From Leucobacter sp. UCMA 4100 (GTDB taxonomy: Bacteria; Actinomycetota; Actinomycetes; Actinomycetales; Microbacteriaceae): a stretch of 64,000 nt of DNA. Of the stretch, positions 61,075-64,000 are shown in pieces; within the stretch, counting starts at the first letter, position 1; every line of letters begins with the position of its first letter. The stretch is from positions 682,001-746,000 of the forward strand of contig NZ_JAFEUS010000002.1 of NCBI RefSeq assembly GCF_027853335.1. The letters run 5' to 3'. The notes beneath the pieces were generated by a model. It did not search any database. It saw nothing but the letters and a program-made list of their open reading frames with translations, and was not told the origin of the DNA. A program made the translations under genes and the position numbers.

Positions 61075-61566
61075 TCATACTGCCGGTTCTGACAATCCAT
61101 CTCGGCCCGAGCGCACCTCGCGCCCTCGTCGAAGCAACTGCCAGATCGCAAAGCCAAAGCTCGCTACGGCGAGAACGTGTACTGCCGATTCAAGAGAGGC
61201 ACGCTGTATCCACCCGAGACCCCATGGCAGCAACTCGTAGTCAGGGCCGTACGACGTGTGCTGCAACCCGATGAGCACGAGCGTTACGCTAAAGCCGAAA
61301 TTCAAGGCCGCCGAGTGCGTGCGATTGCGTGCCGCAAACACCGCAAAGACCGCAAACAACACATAGATGAAGACCGCGCCAAGCACCCCACCAACGGCGT
61401 AGGGTAAGTAAGGAACACTCTGCGGCCCCGCCATGATGGGCTCAATCTTCAACGAAAATGTTGCCCCGACTCTGGCGCCAAACGCTTGCATGCCGATAAT
61501 GCCCGCGAGGCCCACGTAGAGGCAGCCAAGAACCGCCCCGGCAACCACCCTTAACACGATGTTCAT
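61075..61566 (-). CDS. four-helix membrane protein of unknown function
   Basis: The 163-residue protein has four hydrophobic stretches (about 5-27, 52-78, 85-102 and 128-145) and a basic C-terminus (RRGREVRSGRD). The N-terminal helix VVAGAVLGCLYVGLAGIIGM is Gly-rich. I do not recognise a family. It is monocistronic, ends 2 bp from the terminator, and has no clear ribosome site beyond GAGGGTGAGG upstream. Confidence 0.65.
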   Translation of the reverse strand: MNIVLRVVAGAVLGCLYVGLAGIIGMQAFGARVGATFSLKIEPIMAGPQSVPYLPYAVGGVLGAVFIYVLFAVFAVFAARNRTHSAALNFGFSVTLVLIGLQHTSYGPDYELLPWGLGWIQRASLESAVHVLAVASFGFAIWQLLRRGREVRSGRDGLSEPAV

Positions 61567-61894
61567 GTCGCCTCACCCTCTTCGCTGATTCATTTCAGCG
61601 GCGGCAAAACCCTACAAACCTTGGCTCATAACCCTCGGGCTGTTCGCCCTACCACTCTGTGCTTACCCTCCACGCAACCAGGTTTCATTGCCCGTCTCAA
61701 GGGTGCGCGGCACAGCGAGCCACTCAGCCAGGGCCGCCGATGACACTCAGTTGGCCCGGTCTACCGACGCTGCTTCACCATGCGAACATCGCCAGGGCCA
61801 AGCTCAGCAGCGGGGTGACGACTGCTGGGCGATAAGACTCACCGAGCGTGCCAGGAAAGATGTATCGAGAACAAACATTCCACGTACTTTCGCA
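61567..61894. other. gene-poor region
   Basis: These 328 bp hold the likely promoter region of the membrane protein gene and the tail of the LuxR region. A 93-codon plus-strand frame (61688-61969) has an Arg/Ala-rich, low-complexity-looking product that runs into the LuxR gene antisense; I do not accept it. I saw no repeats or RNA genes here. Confidence 0.5.
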
Positions 61895-63469
61895 TTAGAA
61901 AAGCCCAAGCTCGATGCATCGAACCTTGGCCTCTTGCGTATTCGTTACGGCGAGCTTGCGAAACGCTGAACGGACCTGGCTTTTGACCGTATTGATCGAG
62001 ACTGTCTCGCGAAGCGCAATCTCTTTTCGACTCAAGCCGCTCACAACATACCTCAAGATGACAAGCTCTCTCGGTGTAAGCGTCGTCACTTCAGCAGTGT
62101 TCAGAACCGGCGTAAATTGATACAGCGGCCCAGCGGAGCGCGAAAGCCATTCCCTCTCGACTTCTGCCGAAAGAGGGTGCGAAACCGTGAGCTCAAAAAG
62201 TGCTCTGAGCGAGCTCGGGTGAATTGTCGTGAACACCGAGAGACACCCGTTCAGCCCAAGTAGTAAATCACTGAAGACAGCACGAGCGGCTTCACGCCGC
62301 CCAACTGCAAGCAAACACATTGCTTGCAGCGCGAGAAGATCAAGCCGTTTTCGCGACAAAGCCAGCGGTATTGCGGTCTCAATCGTTTCAAGCGCAGTCT
62401 TGAAGTCATTCTCTAACGCAGCAGCCCGTGCTTCAATGAGTGCCACCGTGACCGGCTCGTTCAGGGTGCGTGACAGCGAGAGAGCCTGTTCACGTTTACC
62501 AGACTGCAATAGAGCCCCGGCTCTCAACCGCTGCGCCGTATGAGGCTCGAGGTACTCTTCGGTCTCATCAATCAGTTGCAACGCGCGGTTGGGAAAGCCC
62601 GAGAACAAAAAACAACGCGCCCTCATCTCTATCACCCAGTAAAAGAATTCGAAGCCCTGTGTTGGCTGGGCAAGACTCGGTAGAAACTCGGCTGCACGGG
62701 CAAAATCAAGACGTTCGAAAGCGACGATGAATGAAGCGAGCGGCTCGGCAAAATCAACGACTGCGGCATAATCCGGGCTGATCGATACTGGCCATTCTGC
62801 GGCTCTTGCAAGCCATTCCTCCGCCTGATCCAGCCTCCCAGAAGCCGCATGTATGGCCGCAATCGTGCTTGCGGCTTCGTGAGCAACGAATCCCAGTTCA
62901 TCTTGATGACGCCATCTCCAAGCATGCATATAAGCAGCATGTGCATGAGCGATGTCGCCTGCCAACAAATATGTTTTGGCAGCTTGAGCGAAAAACCCTG
63001 AGGCTGCTGCTTCAGCAGCAGCGCCTACTCGATCGGCAGCAATTAACACCTGTTCTTCAACGGCTTTGACAACTTCAAGGGCTTTCTCGGTGTGATGGTT
63101 AAGTCTCAGAGACACGATAGAAACCGTGAGCCTTCTCACTGCTCTCGCAGAAGTCTCGCCACCCTCGAGTAAAATTTGGTTCGCGGCATTGGGGTCTATA
63201 TCTGCAACTTGCGACAGCCCCACAAATTCGAAGTGCGGTTGCAGTTCAGGGTGCAACGCTCTCACTTCTGGAGGCATAGCTTCCAGAGCGCGCCTCGCAT
63301 AAGCCATTCCACCGGGTTTGCGCACAAGCAACAGCGAGGTATCTTCAAGAATGCGAATAACCTGTGCCCAATCCTGCGCCGAAACAGCTTCGTGGAGACC
63401 CAGATCATCTGTATAAAGGCTTGGCGCCAGATCGGGAATAGCAGCATGGTTCGAGGTACCCATCCCCAT
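61895..63469 (-). CDS. LuxR-family regulator with helical-repeat body
   Basis: The 524-residue protein is mostly helical repeats resembling TPRs (about 60-440), then a C-terminal LuxR helix-turn-helix (about 455-520): LTPRELVILRYVVSGLSRKEIA and INTVKSQVRSAFRKL. No Walker A motif is present, so it lacks the ATPase of classic LAL/MalT regulators. GAGGGG precedes ATG 63469. Codon use looks somewhat less GC-biased than that of neighbours. It is divergent from a secreted protein gene across a 322-bp gap with direct repeats and may control it. Confidence 0.82.
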   Translation of the reverse strand: MGMGTSNHAAIPDLAPSLYTDDLGLHEAVSAQDWAQVIRILEDTSLLLVRKPGGMAYARRALEAMPPEVRALHPELQPHFEFVGLSQVADIDPNAANQILLEGGETSARAVRRLTVSIVSLRLNHHTEKALEVVKAVEEQVLIAADRVGAAAEAAASGFFAQAAKTYLLAGDIAHAHAAYMHAWRWRHQDELGFVAHEAASTIAAIHAASGRLDQAEEWLARAAEWPVSISPDYAAVVDFAEPLASFIVAFERLDFARAAEFLPSLAQPTQGFEFFYWVIEMRARCFLFSGFPNRALQLIDETEEYLEPHTAQRLRAGALLQSGKREQALSLSRTLNEPVTVALIEARAAALENDFKTALETIETAIPLALSRKRLDLLALQAMCLLAVGRREAARAVFSDLLLGLNGCLSVFTTIHPSSLRALFELTVSHPLSAEVEREWLSRSAGPLYQFTPVLNTAEVTTLTPRELVILRYVVSGLSRKEIALRETVSINTVKSQVRSAFRKLAVTNTQEAKVRCIELGLF

Positions 63470-63791
63470 CTATTCCCCTCATCGTCGTCCCCTAATAGAT
63501 CATTTCTAGTTCTCATACTCACATGACGGCGGCTGAGCGAGGGGAATTTACCAGGGGTGAACAAAGGGTGATTTACCTGCCCAAGGGGTGAAAAAGTCTT
63601 TCTGTAGGGGCTTCCTTCGGCAAGACTGTCTGCTCGGAGCGTGCCGAACATTTTCACCAAAAACCGTCACTCGTTCTTCAGGTTTCTCGGTTCCTGCATG
63701 AAACATGCCTGCGCACACTCTATGTCGCCGCCTTGCTCACCAAGAACCGGCCGATATCTGCGCAACACAAGCCAGGAGAAAAGGGTACTTA
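63470..63791. promoter_or_regulatory. divergent control region with direct repeats
   Basis: No gene is seen in these 322 bp. GGGGTGA-type repeats occur at 63553-63561 (AGGGGTGAA), 63564-63571 (AAGGGTGA) and 63584-63592 (AGGGGTGAA), interleaved with ATTTACC at 63546-63552 and 63571-63577. They lie about 200 bp upstream of the secreted protein start and 77-123 bp upstream of luxR. Binding by the LuxR protein is inference. Confidence 0.45.
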
Positions 63792-64000
63792 ATGGCAAAC
63801 ACAATTACATCCCCGCCGAGGGCAAAGAAGAGAAGAGATGCGCTTGGGGGCGCTCTCGCACTCCTCCTCCTCTCATTCGGTCTCACGACAACGGCCACGG
63901 CACCTGCCCAAGCCGCAGAGGGCACACCAACAGAAATCACCGAATGGTCTTTCCAGCGTTCAGACGGACTGACCAACGGCAACACCTACTGGCTTGATGT
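63792..64000 (+). CDS. secreted protein, truncated by the window edge
   Basis: The first 69 codons begin MANTITSPPRAKKRRDALGG, then a hydrophobic core ALALLLLSFGLTTTAT and AQAAEG, a Sec signal with likely cleavage after AQA. The mature part starts EGTPTEITEWSFQRSDGL. AGGAGAAAAGGG lies upstream of the ATG. The gene continues beyond 64000, so no family can be given. The neighbourhood and signal suggest another surface or wall protein. Confidence 0.75.
   Translation, partial: MANTITSPPRAKKRRDALGGALALLLLSFGLTTTATAPAQAAEGTPTEITEWSFQRSDGLTNGNTYWLD

Noticed and set aside
61688-61969. 93-codon plus-strand frame in the gene-poor region
   Set aside because: No ribosome site, odd composition, and it runs antisense into the LuxR gene.
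1-64000. CRISPR arrays, insertion sequences, prophage, integrase or att sites
   Set aside because: No regular repeat-spacer pattern, transposase or integrase motif, or phage structural gene was found.

Overview
The window is dense, high-GC (clearly above 60%) bacterial DNA with short intergenic gaps, many 4-bp ATGA/GTGA gene overlaps, frequent GTG/TTG starts and several apparently leaderless promoters. A mycothiol synthase-like gene, DtxR/IdeR-type iron boxes, a 7Fe ferredoxin of the FdxA type, actinobacterial SoxR proteins and a LASTG (LAXTG-type) wall-sorting signal point to an actinobacterium. Microbacteriaceae (something Leucobacter-like) is my best guess, but that is inference and not proven by the sequence. 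I saw no rRNA, tRNA, CRISPR array, prophage or insertion sequence.

Layout. 1-9.5 kb: housekeeping genes: small membrane protein, mshD, ppk with a Nudix/SixA fusion, a diacylglycerol-kinase-like lipid kinase, a CapA-like lipoprotein preceded by a structured RNA/terminator, a conserved hypothetical, a BenE-type transporter and pdxY. 9.5-15 kb: a five-gene minus-strand operon in which two paralogous lipoproteins flank an HlyD-like adaptor, an ABC ATPase and a MacB/FtsX permease. 15.2-18 kb: SoxR with a divergent MFS exporter, plus a GNAT enzyme. 18-28.5 kb: an iron/siderophore region: an IrtAB-like ABC pair with extreme nucleotide-site asymmetry, a siderophore-interacting protein fused to a methyltransferase-like domain, an AraC regulator and a FepBDGC-type importer, with two DtxR/IdeR boxes. 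28.6-32.2 kb: a GntR/MFS divergent pair, then mgtE behind an M-box Mg2+ riboswitch.

32.2-45.6 kb is the most unusual part. It is a catabolic locus with a RidA protein, a DUF1028 protein, an M20 amidohydrolase, an aldehyde dehydrogenase, a class III aminotransferase, two NCS1 permeases and a YtcJ-type amidohydrolase on the minus strand, and a LysR regulator and an FMO-like flavoprotein on the plus strand. The parts list resembles the logic of the Rut uracil pathway (uptake, flavin oxygenation, enamine/imine hydrolysis, amide hydrolysis, semialdehyde disposal) but the enzymes belong to other families, so an uncharacterised N-heterocycle or amide degradation route is plausible. A formate/nitrite-family channel follows behind a strong terminator.

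45.9-51.2 kb: a LASTG-anchored surface protein and an Ehu-like polar amino acid/ectoine ABC importer with a divergent GntR. 51.2-57.5 kb: a second catabolic locus (NodB/PuuE-like deacetylase, ureohydrolase, two SDRs, APC permease, divergent PucR). 57.5-61 kb: a second SoxR with a divergent ferredoxin, ferredoxin-NADP reductase, flavin reductase and superoxide dismutase set. 61-64 kb: a membrane protein, a gene-poor stretch, a LuxR regulator with a helical-repeat body, and the start of a secreted protein cut by the window edge.
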